Positions 46,819-56,480 are shown, counted from the first letter of the stretch. The stretch: 64,000 nt of DNA from G963664935 sp963664935 (GCA_963664935.2 CAXXSE010000006.1:496001-560000); one strand, 5' to 3'. The notes: generated by a model not told the origin, from the letters alone. A program made the numbers and translations.

Positions 46819-49002
46819 TTAGAACGTTCTCATTTCGACGTTAAGCCGCGCGGCTTGATCCTGATCGATATGTTCTATCCGTACTGAATTTTGTTTAAAT
46901 GCAGGCTGGCGTGAGTAAGGATCAAGTAACCCCAGTGTTAAACGGTTAACACAGTCATGAAAATGAAAAGGGATAAACACCATGTTCTTTGGCACGCGAT
47001 GGGTTAACTGGGCCATCACCACTGCATCACCTCGACGCGAGACAAGTCGTACATACTTTGAGTTTTCCAATCCCAGTTCTTCAGCCGCATCGGGATTGAT
47101 CTCCATATAGGGTGTTGGACTGTATTTATTCATGTTACCGATCTTTCCGGTCTTGGTACGGGTATGGAAATGTTCAACCACACGACCACTGTTTAACCAG
47201 AATGGAAATTCTTCATCTGGCTGCTCATTGTTTTCTATGTACGGCATGGCCAACAACTTTGCCTTGCCATCAGGAAATTGAAACTTGCCATCGGTGTAGA
47301 GACGTGGACAGCCATTCTCATCACCTTCACGAAACGGCCATTGAATGCCTTTTTGTTTAGCGATTTTCTTATGCGTCATTCCCGAGATATCCAGTATGCG
47401 TTCTTCGCCTTTTGATAACTCACGCATCTCATCAAATATTTCAGATGTTGTTTCCGGAAAGGTCATTTTGTTGCCTTGTTCAAAACGTTTTGCCAGATTC
47501 GAAAATATCCAGTGATCCGCTTTTGAGTTAGCGTGAGGCTCACAAACTTTTCTAATCAAGTTCACACGACGTTCAGTATTGGTAAAACAGCCTTCCTTTT
47601 CCGCCCACACCGCGCCAGGTAAAAATAGATTGGCATATTGCGTTGTTTCAACATCACGGTAAGAATCCTGTACCACCAGAAAATCCAATTTCTCAAGTGT
47701 CTTTCTAATACGTGCTGAGTTAGCCATCGAGGTCATCGGGTTGGTAGCCACCAACCATAGGCCTTTTACCTGCCCTGTTTCAATTGCGGGAAAGATATCC
47801 GTCATAGTCATACCGCGTTTAGGCGGAAAGAAACTTTCATCAACACCCCAGAATTCTGCAATCTCTTTACGATGTTGTTCGTTTTCCAATGTTCGATAAC
47901 CCGGTAAACCTGAACAGGATGACCATTCCCGGGTACCCATTGCATTACATTGTCCGGTAATAGAAAGACTGGAGCTGCCAGGCTTACCAATATTACCGGT
48001 AATCAAATTCAGGTTATTAATCCCACAAACACCATCACTACCATGGGTACTTTGATTGATACCCATGGTCCAGATGCTCATTGCAGCATTCGCATTGGCA
48101 TAAAGACGTGCAACATGTCGAATTGTATCTTCATCAATACCGCATATCTTTGCGGCAGAGACTGGATCATATTCTTCAACCAATTTTGAAAATTCTAAAT
48201 AACCATTAGTGAATGAATGAATGTAATTATAATCACCAAGCCCTTCATTCAGGATGACATGCGCCAGGCTGTTTAATAAAACCAGATCGGTTCCCGGAGT
48301 GATCGGTAAATGAATATCTGCAAACTGCGCAAACATCGTTACTCGTGGATCGATAACGATGACCGGGAACTTGCGTTTTTCCAATGCCTCTTTTAAACGC
48401 CAGTAGATAATCGGATGTTGTTCCGGGAGGTTTGAACCAAACGCCATTAAGCATTCTGTGTGTTCAAAGTCGTCATAACATCCTGGCGGGCCATCTGATC
48501 CAAAAGACCGTTTATAACCTGATACTGCTGAGGCCATACATAAGGTAGTATTGCCATCATAATTATTTGTCCCAAGCACACCACGAACAAGTTTACCCAG
48601 GGTGTAAAATTCTTCAGTCATGATCTGACCGGTAGATACTACTGCAAAAGAATCGCGGCCATGCTTTGTCTGGATTCGCTCGATCTCATCGGCCATCTTA
48701 TCCAATGCAAAATCCCAACTTACTTGCTGGTAATCTTCAAAATGTTTTTCTCTGTATAATGGCTCTGTGCCCCGACCGGATGATTCAAACAATTCATGTT
48801 CAAAGATACCTTTCACACAAAGCTTTCCCCGATTAACATCAGCACCAGCAACACCGCGCGTTGCAACTGGCTTTCCTTCCGGGTTTAAACCGATTTCCAT
48901 TGAACAACCGGTAGAACAATAACCACAAGTTGTGTATTTCCACTCTTGTACGTTCTTGTCCGCAATCTTTATTGGGTTTTTACTTTTTCGTCCGAATAAC
49001 AT
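46819..49002 (-). CDS. nasA: Molybdopterin oxidoreductase, assimilatory nitrate reductase (NasA)-like catalytic subunit
   Basis: 727 residues, Mo-bisMGD family. N-terminal [4Fe-4S] ligands in TTCGYCSTGCSMEIG with GKLCVKG further on. Candidate Mo ligand Cys in NTTLCMASAVSGYKRSFGSD, the Nas/Nap/Fdh-type position; TGQCNAMGTREWSSCSG, WLVATNPMTSMANS and FTNTERRVNLIR are typical. The C-terminal domain (FWLNSGRVVEHFHTRTKTGK) is complete. No Tat signal. With nirD and a nirB remnant upstream and Fe-S and anchor genes downstream, nitrate reduction to nitrite with quinol electrons is the best call; a formate dehydrogenase-like role is less likely. Confidence 0.8.
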   Translation of the reverse strand: MLFGRKSKNPIKIADKNVQEWKYTTCGYCSTGCSMEIGLNPEGKPVATRGVAGADVNRGKLCVKGIFEHELFESSGRGTEPLYREKHFEDYQQVSWDFALDKMADEIERIQTKHGRDSFAVVSTGQIMTEEFYTLGKLVRGVLGTNNYDGNTTLCMASAVSGYKRSFGSDGPPGCYDDFEHTECLMAFGSNLPEQHPIIYWRLKEALEKRKFPVIVIDPRVTMFAQFADIHLPITPGTDLVLLNSLAHVILNEGLGDYNYIHSFTNGYLEFSKLVEEYDPVSAAKICGIDEDTIRHVARLYANANAAMSIWTMGINQSTHGSDGVCGINNLNLITGNIGKPGSSSLSITGQCNAMGTREWSSCSGLPGYRTLENEQHRKEIAEFWGVDESFFPPKRGMTMTDIFPAIETGQVKGLWLVATNPMTSMANSARIRKTLEKLDFLVVQDSYRDVETTQYANLFLPGAVWAEKEGCFTNTERRVNLIRKVCEPHANSKADHWIFSNLAKRFEQGNKMTFPETTSEIFDEMRELSKGEERILDISGMTHKKIAKQKGIQWPFREGDENGCPRLYTDGKFQFPDGKAKLLAMPYIENNEQPDEEFPFWLNSGRVVEHFHTRTKTGKIGNMNKYSPTPYMEINPDAAEELGLENSKYVRLVSRRGDAVVMAQLTHRVPKNMVFIPFHFHDCVNRLTLGLLDPYSRQPAFKQNSVRIEHIDQDQAARLNVEMRTF

Positions 49003-49022
49003 GTATTAATTCCTATTAAAAA

Positions 49023-49127
49023 AAAATTAGCCACAGAGCACACAGAGAGCACTGAGAAAAAAACATAATAATATTTAGGGGAAATATCATTCATATCCTC
49101 TGTGATCTCTGTGGCAATGTTTTTTCA
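49023..49127. repeat. Inverted CTCTGTG/CACAGAG repeat
   Basis: GCCACAGAGCACACAGAGAG on the left is mirrored by CTCTGTGATCTCTGTGGC on the right, around an AT-rich centre. A similar CTCTGTGCCCTCTGTGGC lies at 44763. It falls between nirD and the nasA-like gene and may fold in their shared transcript. Confidence 0.6.
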
Positions 49128-49478
49128 TTGTTTCGCCACTTGTACATAGCCATCGACTATCCGCGTAGCGTATGTTTTAAGTTTGACTGCATCGTCTTCC
49201 AAACATTGACCGGTTTCCAAATTGAAATGTTGTTTGTAGATAGGTGATGCAACTACGGGTTGACCTTTCAGATCACCGATAACACCTCGTGACAGAACAT
49301 TGGCTTTGCTAAAGGGATCATGATTGTCAATCGCATATATTTCATCACTACCAGATAAACGGAATATTGCGACTAGTTGATTTTCAATCAGCGCACACAC
49401 ACCAATATTTTCAATCAGTTCATTAAACTGACAAACATCATTCCAGATTGGTTTATCCAATGTATTTACTGCATTCAT
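49125..49478 (-). CDS. nirD: Nitrite reductase [NAD(P)H] small subunit
   Basis: 117 residues, Rieske-like fold without cluster ligands, as normal for NirD: IENIGVCALIENQLVAIFRL, IYAIDNHDPFSKANVLSRGV, GQPVVASPIYKQHFNLETGQ and VKLKTYATRIVDGYVQV. Works with NirB to reduce nitrite to ammonium. Its NirB partner here survives only as a C-terminal fragment, so another copy would be needed for function. Confidence 0.92.
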   Translation of the reverse strand: MNAVNTLDKPIWNDVCQFNELIENIGVCALIENQLVAIFRLSGSDEIYAIDNHDPFSKANVLSRGVIGDLKGQPVVASPIYKQHFNLETGQCLEDDAVKLKTYATRIVDGYVQVAKQ

Positions 49479-49633
49479 TCTATATTCCTGTGGGTATCTC
49501 TAAAAATAGTATTTTTTTCGTGAGTGCAAGAAAGGCCCCGCGCGGAGAACCGCAATGTATAAATGCATACATGAGGGTTCGATCACGGAGCCGACGCCGC
49601 AATTGCGGGAAAAATGCATTTTTAGAGGTGCCC

Positions 49634-50080
49634 TCAAGCGGTCTCAGCATATTCCTGCTGTTCCTCTTCCGTTGCAGGTCTAATCTGATTTCGTTCCTGG
49701 ACGAAGATGACGTTCTTATCGTTCTTGTCGCTATTCACAAAATGTCTAAAACGCTTCATTTTTTCGGGATCTTCTTTCGTTGTCTTCCATTCACATTGAT
49801 AGGTATTAACAATTCTGGCCATTTCCTTTTCTAGTTCATCACACAAGCCAAGCTTGTCATCGATAATGACTTCCTTCAGATACTCAAGACCACCTTCCAT
49901 GTTATCCATCCAGGTAGCGGTGCGTTGTAATTTATCGGCTGTACGTATGTAAAACATATAAAAGCGATCAATGTATTTAATCAGTATTTCATCATCGAGA
50001 TCAGATGCAAACAGATCGGCATGACGCGGTTTCAAACAGCCATTGCCACAGACATACGAGTATAAGAAAAATAAACGCCA
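49634..50080 (-). pseudogene. nirB: C-terminal remnant of nitrite reductase large subunit
   Basis: Readable from YVCGNGCLKPRHADLFASDL through IKYIDRFYMFYIRTADKLQR, EGGLEYLKEVIIDDKLG and YQCEWKTTKEDPEKMKRFRH to the usual end VFVQERNQIRPATEEEQ. These are the last ~145 residues of the ~850-residue NirB. Upstream of about 50080 the similarity ends; the FAD, NAD, siroheme and Fe-S domains are gone. No gene for the missing part is in the window. Confidence 0.82.
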
Positions 50081-50604
50081 TTTTTCTGGAGGGTACTAAT
50101 GTTATTTACTAAAGTTCTTCCTGTATTACGTTGTTTTTTCCCAGTATCAGTCTCTAAGTTATTTATGCTTTATTGGATCTTCCTGAAAGTCCAATGAGTT
50201 ATTATGATGTCAGATTAAAACACAAAAAATAATAATAAAGTATTCCCCCTTTGGGCTAGTAGCTTTGGGTGATGTATAGGAATACATGGCAAGATAACGT
50301 GAATGGGTGAGATGAGCGGCCTTGATAATACCGGGGCGATCAGGACGCGAGCTGATGAGCATGGATTTATATCCGACGCTAAATCCCGCGCCTGTTGACG
50401 CTTTTAAAAGTCCATCAGCCACCAAATAACCCAGCTATTTTCCATACAACCAACCTCCGGCGACCCCTATCATTGTTGTATCAATATTCCGGGGTTTGGG
50501 CTGCCCCCAAGGTAAATAAAATAACGTAAGCCGGAGGCGCACTCCTTTTGCGTTTTTAAAATGCTTAATCCGCGAAGCGGATTTCATTTTTTTTCAACGG
50601 TGGG
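50081..50604. other. Gene-poor region between the nirB remnant and the antitoxin-like gene
   Basis: One short leftward frame (50425-50210, MVADGLLKASTGAGFSVGYK) is not recognised. The region holds the breakpoint that removed the rest of nirB and a hairpin at 50577-50593. Confidence 0.4.
50577..50593 (-). terminator. Hairpin after the antitoxin-like gene
   Basis: AATCCGC-GAA-GCGGATT, 7-bp stem, 11 bp after the stop at 50605; T-rich sequence follows in both directions. Probable intrinsic terminator. Confidence 0.6.
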
Positions 50605-50832
50605 TTAAATCAACGCAATATGAAGCTTACGACCGACCGCGCGGGCCGCTTTGGACATCGTTGCCAACGTGACATTGGCAACGGCGGGGTCAAGCAAGCG
50701 ATCAAGTTGCCGTCGGCTGGTGTGCATCCGCTCGGCCATCGCTGTCTTTGAAAGATGATTATCCGACATGGCCTTTCGAACCTGATCCGCCAGCATTTCC
50801 TTGAGGGCCTGGTGTTCGCATTCTTCAAGCAT
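50605..50832 (-). CDS. XRE/HTH antitoxin-like protein (HigA-type)
   Basis: 75 residues: ALKEMLADQVRKAMSDNHLS, KTAMAERMHTSRRQLDRLLD, VTLATMSKAARAVGRKLHIA, the helix-turn-helix family often paired with RelE/HigB-type toxins. Similarity extends upstream of ATG 50832 in the same frame (AGVEFLGEQGMLEECEHQ) to a TGA near 50869, so the 5' end may be truncated. No toxin gene is adjacent. DNA-binding repressor by family. Confidence 0.75.
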   Translation of the reverse strand: MLEECEHQALKEMLADQVRKAMSDNHLSKTAMAERMHTSRRQLDRLLDPAVANVTLATMSKAARAVGRKLHIALI

Positions 50833-50869
50833 CCCCTGCTCACCCAGAAACTCAACCCCTGCGATTCAC

Positions 50870-51293
50870 TGCCATACGTCAAATGCACCCAGGTTATTAA
50901 TTAGTTTGGCGCACCCCCTTGGGGGCTCTCTCTCCATTAGGGGTCCCAGCCACGTACATTTTTAGAATATTTTTCCGTAGGGTCCGCCATCCTACTGTAT
51001 ATGAATGACCGCTTTCGGGTCCTTTCCTGACGGTCGAGAGATTCGGGTGAATGTCTGCTCCATACTCAAAGCGGTCGTTCGGATCTTCTAAGCGAATGGT
51101 AACTACCGACCCAAAGGCGACATTCAGAGGCATGCTTTCCAAAACTGGAGGGTTAAAAAATTCTGCCCGTTCAGGAAAGAATACTCATCGCGGTACTTAT
51201 TCTCTGCTTGGCTTTATGCAGTATTGTCAGTGAAAAATCAGGATTCAGTTTACGTTCTTTTAATTTTGCATAAGCTGGAATCGTATTAATGTT
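50870..51293. other. Region without a recognised gene upstream of IS4 copy 3
   Basis: A leftward frame 51142-50897 (PLNVAFGSVVTIRLEDPNDR) has a faint GreA/GreB C-terminal look, not enough for a call. The TSD of IS4 copy 3 ends it. Confidence 0.3.
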
Positions 51294-53094
51294 ACTCGTC
51301 AGTCACGAGTTCTATCCGATTTGACGTAACTATTCAGGCCCTGAATTCATTTTTTCGATGTGTCACCTCGACCAACGGAAGAAAGTCTTATCACCCATTG
51401 ATAGCTCTGCGCTTTAAGATTGCCCACTGGTGTTCATAAAAGATGAGTAGTGTAGAAAATAGAAATCGATAATTACGACTAGACATTTGCTAAAAAAACA
51501 CGGATCCTTCTTTTCTTTGTAGAAGTACAGATGGAAGGAGGAGACCCCGTGCAACAGTATATTTCTCAGAGTTTAGAAAGCTTTCAAAGCGTTTTTTCCA
51601 GATCGAGTACTTGGTTGTTGTTCTGCGCCATTGTGATTGGATTTATGGGGGCAGGAGAAATGATCGGCGTGACGTCGTTGTGTCGTTTCTGGCTATTAGA
51701 TGAACTTGGTTATTACCGCTTGCTCCGTTTTTTTAGATCCAAAGCGTATGTCTATGGGGCGTTGCTCGATGCTTGGCAAGATTTTGTGAATCGCCAAGGA
51801 AAATCCGTTGAAGTAGCTGGACGAGCGATACTTCTGGGTGACCATACCGCGGTGATCAAAGATGGACGCAAGATGCCCGGCGTGGTATCGATGCACGAGT
51901 CATCGGAGACGCAAACGAAACCCGGCTATTTTCGGGCCCAATGTTGGGGCAGCATTGGCATCTTGATCGGGTCGTTATCCGCTTGTTTTTGTTGTCCTTT
52001 GCAGCTTCAAATTCATCAGGGATGGGCTCATTTAGGGTTGAACGACGAGCGCGATAATCCATGTCGGATCAAGCTCACCGACCGCTTGGTGGCCATGGCG
52101 ATTCATTTTGCGGTGACGAATCACTGTCTGTGTTATTTGGTGTTGGATGCCTTTTTTTCAACCGGGGGCGTATTTCGAGCTTGCCACTATTATTCAATCC
52201 AGCATCAGGCGCGGTGGGTTGAGGTGCTGGTCAAAGCCAAGAATAGCTATGTGGGTTATTTCCCCGCGCCACCGAAACCCGCCTCTCGACCCGGACCTCA
52301 GCCGCTCTATGGCGAGAAAGTGTGTTTAAGAGAATGCTTCGACCACCTTCATTTGTTTGAGACGGTGACCTGTCAAGTCTACGGTAAAACCGAATCCATC
52401 CGGGTTATGACGCTTACACTGTTATGGCGGCCCATCGCTGATCAGGTGTTATTTATTCTCGCCGTCACCTCAAAAGGCCCAATGGTTCTAATGAGTTCCG
52501 ATTTAACGCTGTCAGCCATTGATGCCGTTGAACTGTATTGTGCTAGAACCCGCATTGAAATCATGTTCGCGATGTTAAAGCATGTGATCGGCGCCTTTAA
52601 ATTTCGTTTTTGGACTAAAAAATTGCCAAAACATTCTAGACGCCCCTTTTCCAATCGTCTTCTCAAAGCCCCACAGCCCCAGGATATTCATACCGTTCAA
52701 GCGTGCTGGCGAGCCTATGAAATCTTCGTGCTCTGTGCCTCCATTGCCTTGGGGTTAATGCAATTGATTGCGCTCCAGTATCAAGATACGATTTGGTCTG
52801 AGCACTCGCTTTATCTTCGCACTCAATCGCGTGATTTGCCATCGGAGAAAACCGTCAAGCAAATTTTAGCGCCATTGTTCCTCAAACAATTCTTTCGACT
52901 TGAGGAAAATGGCATGATTCAACAGATCCGTGCCCGCTTGATGGCTGTTTCCGATGAAATAGATGACGATTAAACTGAATGAGGCGTTCTATGCTCTAAT
53001 TCTCTGCGATCTTCAAAATTTTTCATCAAACATACTACGATGGAGAGGGTAGTTTTGCCCCGCTTTTCTCGCTGTTAACTCACGACTGCCGAGT
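51294..53094 (+). mobile_element. IS4-family insertion sequence, copy 3
   Basis: Same 1801-bp unit. Flanks AATGTT (left, 51288-51293) and AATGTA (right, 53095-53100) give a 5-bp duplication AATGT. The right end has landed inside the 3' part of the leftward HDOD gene. Confidence 0.93.
51549..52973 (+). CDS. IS4-family DDE transposase (copy 3)
   Basis: Same protein as at 36072-37496 apart from Leu instead of Phe in FFRLEENG. Strong ribosome site before GTG 51549, catalytic block YCARTRIEIMFAMLK. Intact. Confidence 0.9.
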   Translation: MQQYISQSLESFQSVFSRSSTWLLFCAIVIGFMGAGEMIGVTSLCRFWLLDELGYYRLLRFFRSKAYVYGALLDAWQDFVNRQGKSVEVAGRAILLGDHTAVIKDGRKMPGVVSMHESSETQTKPGYFRAQCWGSIGILIGSLSACFCCPLQLQIHQGWAHLGLNDERDNPCRIKLTDRLVAMAIHFAVTNHCLCYLVLDAFFSTGGVFRACHYYSIQHQARWVEVLVKAKNSYVGYFPAPPKPASRPGPQPLYGEKVCLRECFDHLHLFETVTCQVYGKTESIRVMTLTLLWRPIADQVLFILAVTSKGPMVLMSSDLTLSAIDAVELYCARTRIEIMFAMLKHVIGAFKFRFWTKKLPKHSRRPFSNRLLKAPQPQDIHTVQACWRAYEIFVLCASIALGLMQLIALQYQDTIWSEHSLYLRTQSRDLPSEKTVKQILAPLFLKQFFRLEENGMIQQIRARLMAVSDEIDDD

Positions 53095-54336
53095 AATGTA
53101 AGGTAAGTCTTTAGCTTTTTTTGAACCGAAATAACTGTGTAACTTCGCCAGTATAACGATGTCTGCCAGACTCAGTGTATCGCCGCTGTCATATACCCAA
53201 TTTTCTGCTAGATGAGGAATGTTGCTTAGTTCTTTAGAAAAACCTAGAGTATGTAGCATTAAAGCGCCTACTGGCGCGCGCAAATAGGGGATGGAGTCTT
53301 CCAGCTCTGATAAATCGGGATATTGATCAGGATATTGTTCAGCAAAGTGTAATAATGGAATCACGCCTATATCGCTGATCAGGCCTGCCAACAGTGCATC
53401 TTCGGGATTTACCGTGCTGCACTCTTGGGCCAACACAAAACTAAGACTGGAGACATACAGGCTTTTTTGCCACAACTTCTGCATAGCTTTCATAAATTGT
53501 TTATTGTTACAGTTGAACAGTTGCTTGAGACTGATGCCCATCACCAGATTTCGGGTAGCTTCAAGACCAAGTCGGGTAACAGCATCATGACAATTGGTAA
53601 TCGGTGAAGTCGGGGAATACAAGGGGCTATTGGCAACTTGTATCAATTTGGCGACGATAGTGGCATCAATGTGGATGATTTCAACCGCTTCATGAGTGCC
53701 GATATCCTGTTTCATTGCTTCTTTTAGTTTAAAGGCAACAGTGGGTAGAGTTGGTAATTGTAATTTATTTTCTCTATAAGCTTGGGCAAACCGTTTAAAA
53801 AATTGGTTGTCATTGATTTGTTCCGGCAGTTCAATATCGATCAATTCCACACAGCTGATTTGTTCCTGGCTTTTATTGGCCCATAAACGATTGAGTTCAA
53901 CGGAAATTGCAAGGATGGTGATATCGGTCACGGCGATTGCGGTTGCTCCGCAGGTATTTCCGCTGTTTAATGGTAGATGAGCGTGATTACTGTCGGCACT
54001 GATCGCATAAGAATTATCGCTATCTGGTTGCATGCTGATCGTCCCTTCCAACAAATAGAAAACACGGTCAGTTTTCTGTCCATAAATAAAAATCAGCGAC
54101 TGATTCTTAAAAAACAGGCAGCTTTGAGGCAGGGCGCCAATTACCAAATCTTCAAGATGTCTGATCGGCACAAATTTTTTAAGTGTTTCGGTCGCTAGCT
54201 TTTTATTGATTATCTCATAAGGTTCCGAGGCAGTTATAACCTGCTTTTGAAAAACGGTTGGTCCGGTCGTATTTTCGAACTCATCTCGCTTTGGGACCAT
54301 TGACGATTTTGAGAAAATTGTGCTAAACCAGTTCAT
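53080..54336 (-). CDS. Cyclic-nucleotide-binding-like/HDOD signalling protein, C-terminus cut by IS4 copy 3
   Basis: N-terminal cNMP-binding-like beta-barrel (SLIFIYGQKTDRVFYLLEGT, residues ~75-150), then an HDOD domain: KLQLPTLPTVAFKLKEAM, KLIQVANSPLYSPTSPI, DAVTRLGLEATRNLVMGISL, PEDALLAGLISDIGVIPLLH. HDOD is a degenerate HD domain without phosphodiesterase residues, used in regulation. The last residues (YITRQS) are read from the IS end, so the natural C-terminus is missing. The companion gene at 54548 is a paralogue. Confidence 0.82.
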   Translation of the reverse strand: MNWFSTIFSKSSMVPKRDEFENTTGPTVFQKQVITASEPYEIINKKLATETLKKFVPIRHLEDLVIGALPQSCLFFKNQSLIFIYGQKTDRVFYLLEGTISMQPDSDNSYAISADSNHAHLPLNSGNTCGATAIAVTDITILAISVELNRLWANKSQEQISCVELIDIELPEQINDNQFFKRFAQAYRENKLQLPTLPTVAFKLKEAMKQDIGTHEAVEIIHIDATIVAKLIQVANSPLYSPTSPITNCHDAVTRLGLEATRNLVMGISLKQLFNCNNKQFMKAMQKLWQKSLYVSSLSFVLAQECSTVNPEDALLAGLISDIGVIPLLHFAEQYPDQYPDLSELEDSIPYLRAPVGALMLHTLGFSKELSNIPHLAENWVYDSGDTLSLADIVILAKLHSYFGSKKAKDLPYITRQS

Positions 54337-54547
54337 AATTCGAATCTCAGAACCCGTGGGTTGATTAAGTTACCAACTGTCAATCGCAATGCCGCAGTCG
54401 TACGGCGCTACAGTAGAAAGTTTGTGAGAAATGCGGGCTATTATCAGTGTTTAAATTTAATATGCTTGTGGGTTTTGACCTTGAGTGGATAGCTTCGATG
54501 GAGCCTAATGGCCTCGACTGTTTTCGCCGGATTGTGGAGGAGTTGGG

Positions 54548-55315
54548 TCAAGCTACCATTAAATTTTGTGTTTCCTCAATCTCTGCGGCGATGCCGTCGA
54601 TCTCCAAAATTTCAATTTCTGGGGCTAAACCGAGTTTTGCGAATGCCGGAATTCTTTCGGTGGCAATAGTTCCCTGCAACTTATCGATACCGCCACGAGC
54701 CTCAATATATGCAATTTGAACTACATCTACATATTCGGGTTGAGAACAGGATTGGCGCATAAAGTCTTGGTACTCCGAAACTACTTGGCAAAAGGAATCA
54801 GAAAATTTCCAAGCATTCATGATTAGAGAACCAATTGTAATATGATGTTTTTCCAGTGCATTTCCCAGTCCCTGTTTGTCTTGGAATTGGTCTATGTGTT
54901 TTTCGGCGTACATCAAAATAGGTAGCTTTCCGATTTGGTGGATCAAACCACTGAGCATGGCCTGGTCGGGATCCAGATTGCGACATCGACTTGCTAGAGC
55001 TCGGCTGATTGCGGATACAGACACACTGTGTTCCCAAACCTCTTGAAAGATTTCGGTTAACGCCGCTGATTTGGACTGAAACATTTGTTTCATTACCAAA
55101 TTGGTTACCAAGTTGCGTGTAGTATTCATACCCAGACGCGAAATCGCATTCGATAATTTTTCGATTTCGACCCGGCCCCGATAAAGCGGGCTATTCGCCA
55201 CTTGGATCAAGCGAGCCGACAATGCAGCATCGGTCAAAATCACCTCAGCTACTTGGATTACTGTAGCATTACTTTGGTTTACAGCTTCACGAACGCGGAT
55301 GGCTACATCCGGCAA
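54548..55315 (-). CDS. HDOD-domain protein, 5' end unclear
   Basis: HDOD core: PDVAIRVREAVNQSNATVIQ, ARLIQVANSPLYRGRVEIEK, NAISRLGMNTTRNLVTNLVM, PDQAMLSGLIHQIGKLPILM. TTG 55315 starts within the domain; the frame upstream still fits (IDNPIVSHIQDEIDNDRLIL aligns with the same part of the neighbouring HDOD protein) up to TAG at 55400-55402. No good start lies between. The 5' part may be lost, or the TAG may be another premature stop. Role: signal-dependent regulation, target unknown. Confidence 0.7.
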   Translation of the reverse strand: MPDVAIRVREAVNQSNATVIQVAEVILTDAALSARLIQVANSPLYRGRVEIEKLSNAISRLGMNTTRNLVTNLVMKQMFQSKSAALTEIFQEVWEHSVSVSAISRALASRCRNLDPDQAMLSGLIHQIGKLPILMYAEKHIDQFQDKQGLGNALEKHHITIGSLIMNAWKFSDSFCQVVSEYQDFMRQSCSQPEYVDVVQIAYIEARGGIDKLQGTIATERIPAFAKLGLAPEIEILEIDGIAAEIEETQNLMVA

Positions 55316-55611
55316 GCTAGGAAGAATTAATCGGTCATTGTCAATTTCGTCTTGAATGTGGGAAACTATAGGATTGTCGATGACTTGACTTATGGACAGC
55401 TACTCTAAAATATATTTGATGGGTTGTAAAAGTGCGTTGTTGACGGACCTGAAGTAAAACGAGATGGGAATTAGGAAAAATTTCCCAATCATGAAGTACT
55501 TGCATCTATCAATTCTGAGCAATGCGTGTTGACCTAAATATTCATTGGAATGTTTGCGATTCGTCAATCCTAAAGTATGGAACAGATCGAGTAATTTCAG
55601 ATCGATAATGC

Positions 55612-55665
55612 TAGGAGGCCGGCCGAGAATAGGAGTCGTCGTGAGCGAAAGCGGTTTTCCAGCGC
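55612..55665. repeat. Degraded left end of the MITE at 31266
   Basis: TAGGAGGCCGGCCGAGAATA followed by GGAGTCGTCGTGAGCGAAAG and CGGTTTT parallels 31266-31312. No right end is found nearby. Confidence 0.6.
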
Positions 55666-56044
55666 AATTCTGGTAGTTTAATCTTTTCCAGATGCCTTAT
55701 GTCTAGGCTATTGAAGTACCACTAACCGAAAGGAGCGGCAACAGATAGGCTTAACCTAACGCCACCGTACCACACTCGACTCTACCGGTAAGCGACCATT
55801 GGGAACGATAGGCGCGGTTCCACATGATCAATGATCGGTTTCTAACCCTTTCCGGACGTTCGATAAAAGTCTGTCTGTTTACAGTTAAAGGTTATTCAAG
55901 GAATCATGTAGCACCGGAAGTATTTTTGATGTTGATTTCAAATCTTGAATCAGCTCTTTCGCAGCTGAAAATAGATATCCGTTTACGGTCTAACGTGGCA
56001 CTTAAACGTTCCTCGTGCCTCCAGCTTTCATTAACCGTCAACTG

Positions 56045-56140
56045 TTAAGCTGAATGGTTACTATCTACCATATCCATATCCGCTAGCGTAACTTGGTTTC
56101 TACCTTCCTGTTTCGATGTGTACAGGGCTTCATCCGAAAA
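56045..56140 (-). pseudogene. C-terminal scrap of a GGDEF (diguanylate cyclase) domain
   Basis: Leftward frame FSDEALYTSKQEGRNQVTLA ending at TAA 56045 matches the last helix of GGDEF domains (ADEALYxAKxxGRNxV). The remainder is absent; upstream lies an AGGTCTT repeat. Confidence 0.65.
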
Positions 56141-56148
56141 CAAAAAGG

Positions 56149-56220
56149 GGTCAGGTCTTTAATTATAGTATATATGCTTTATAATAGAAAAAACAAATTG
56201 ATTGCAAGACCAGACCTAAT
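56149..56220. repeat. GGTCAGGTCTT inverted repeat
   Basis: GGGGTCAGGTCTT and AAGACCAGACCT face each other over an AT-rich centre. Such GGGTC-ended tails commonly border REP-associated tyrosine transposase elements; related GGGTCAGAG occurs at 37624 and GGTCCAGACC at 2009. Confidence 0.5.
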
Positions 56221-56234
56221 TTTGCTATGACAAT

Positions 56235-56470
56235 AATTTCCGAATCAACAGTCGTAGCGTCAATGCCGGGCACACCAATACATTCGGTTACGATAACGAT
56301 GGCTTGTTGACCCAAGCGGGTGATCTGACACTGGCCCGTGACCCTCAAAAAGGTGGACTACTCAACGGAACCACCCAAGGGCTGATTACCACCAGCCGCA
56401 TCTACAATAGCTTTGGCGAAATGCAAAGCTATACCGGCAATTCCGGAGCAACACCTGTACACCTGTTTAA
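56235..56470 (+). pseudogene. RHS-repeat protein fragment
   Basis: Frame GLLTQAGDLTLARDPQKGGL, then GLITTSRIYNSFGEMQSYTG is characteristic YD/RHS-repeat sequence (N-T-F-G-Y-D-x-D-G-L-L). Both ends are missing; flanked by inverted-repeat tails on each side. Confidence 0.6.
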
Positions 56471-56480
56471 TAAAAAAGGG

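Noticed and set aside
50210..50425. 71-codon leftward frame as a gene
   Set aside because: No family pattern or ribosome site; its beginning and end have unlike composition and it lies in a breakpoint region.
50605..50832. Complete toxin-antitoxin pair
   Set aside because: Only the antitoxin-like HTH protein is visible; no RelE/HigB-like frame is adjacent on either side.
50897..51142. GreA/GreB-like protein
   Set aside because: Only one short block resembles the Gre C-terminal domain; the rest does not fit, and the N-terminal coiled coil is absent.
55824..56048. 74-codon rightward frame as a gene
   Set aside because: No recognisable motif, low-complexity surroundings and overlap with a GGDEF scrap on the other strand.
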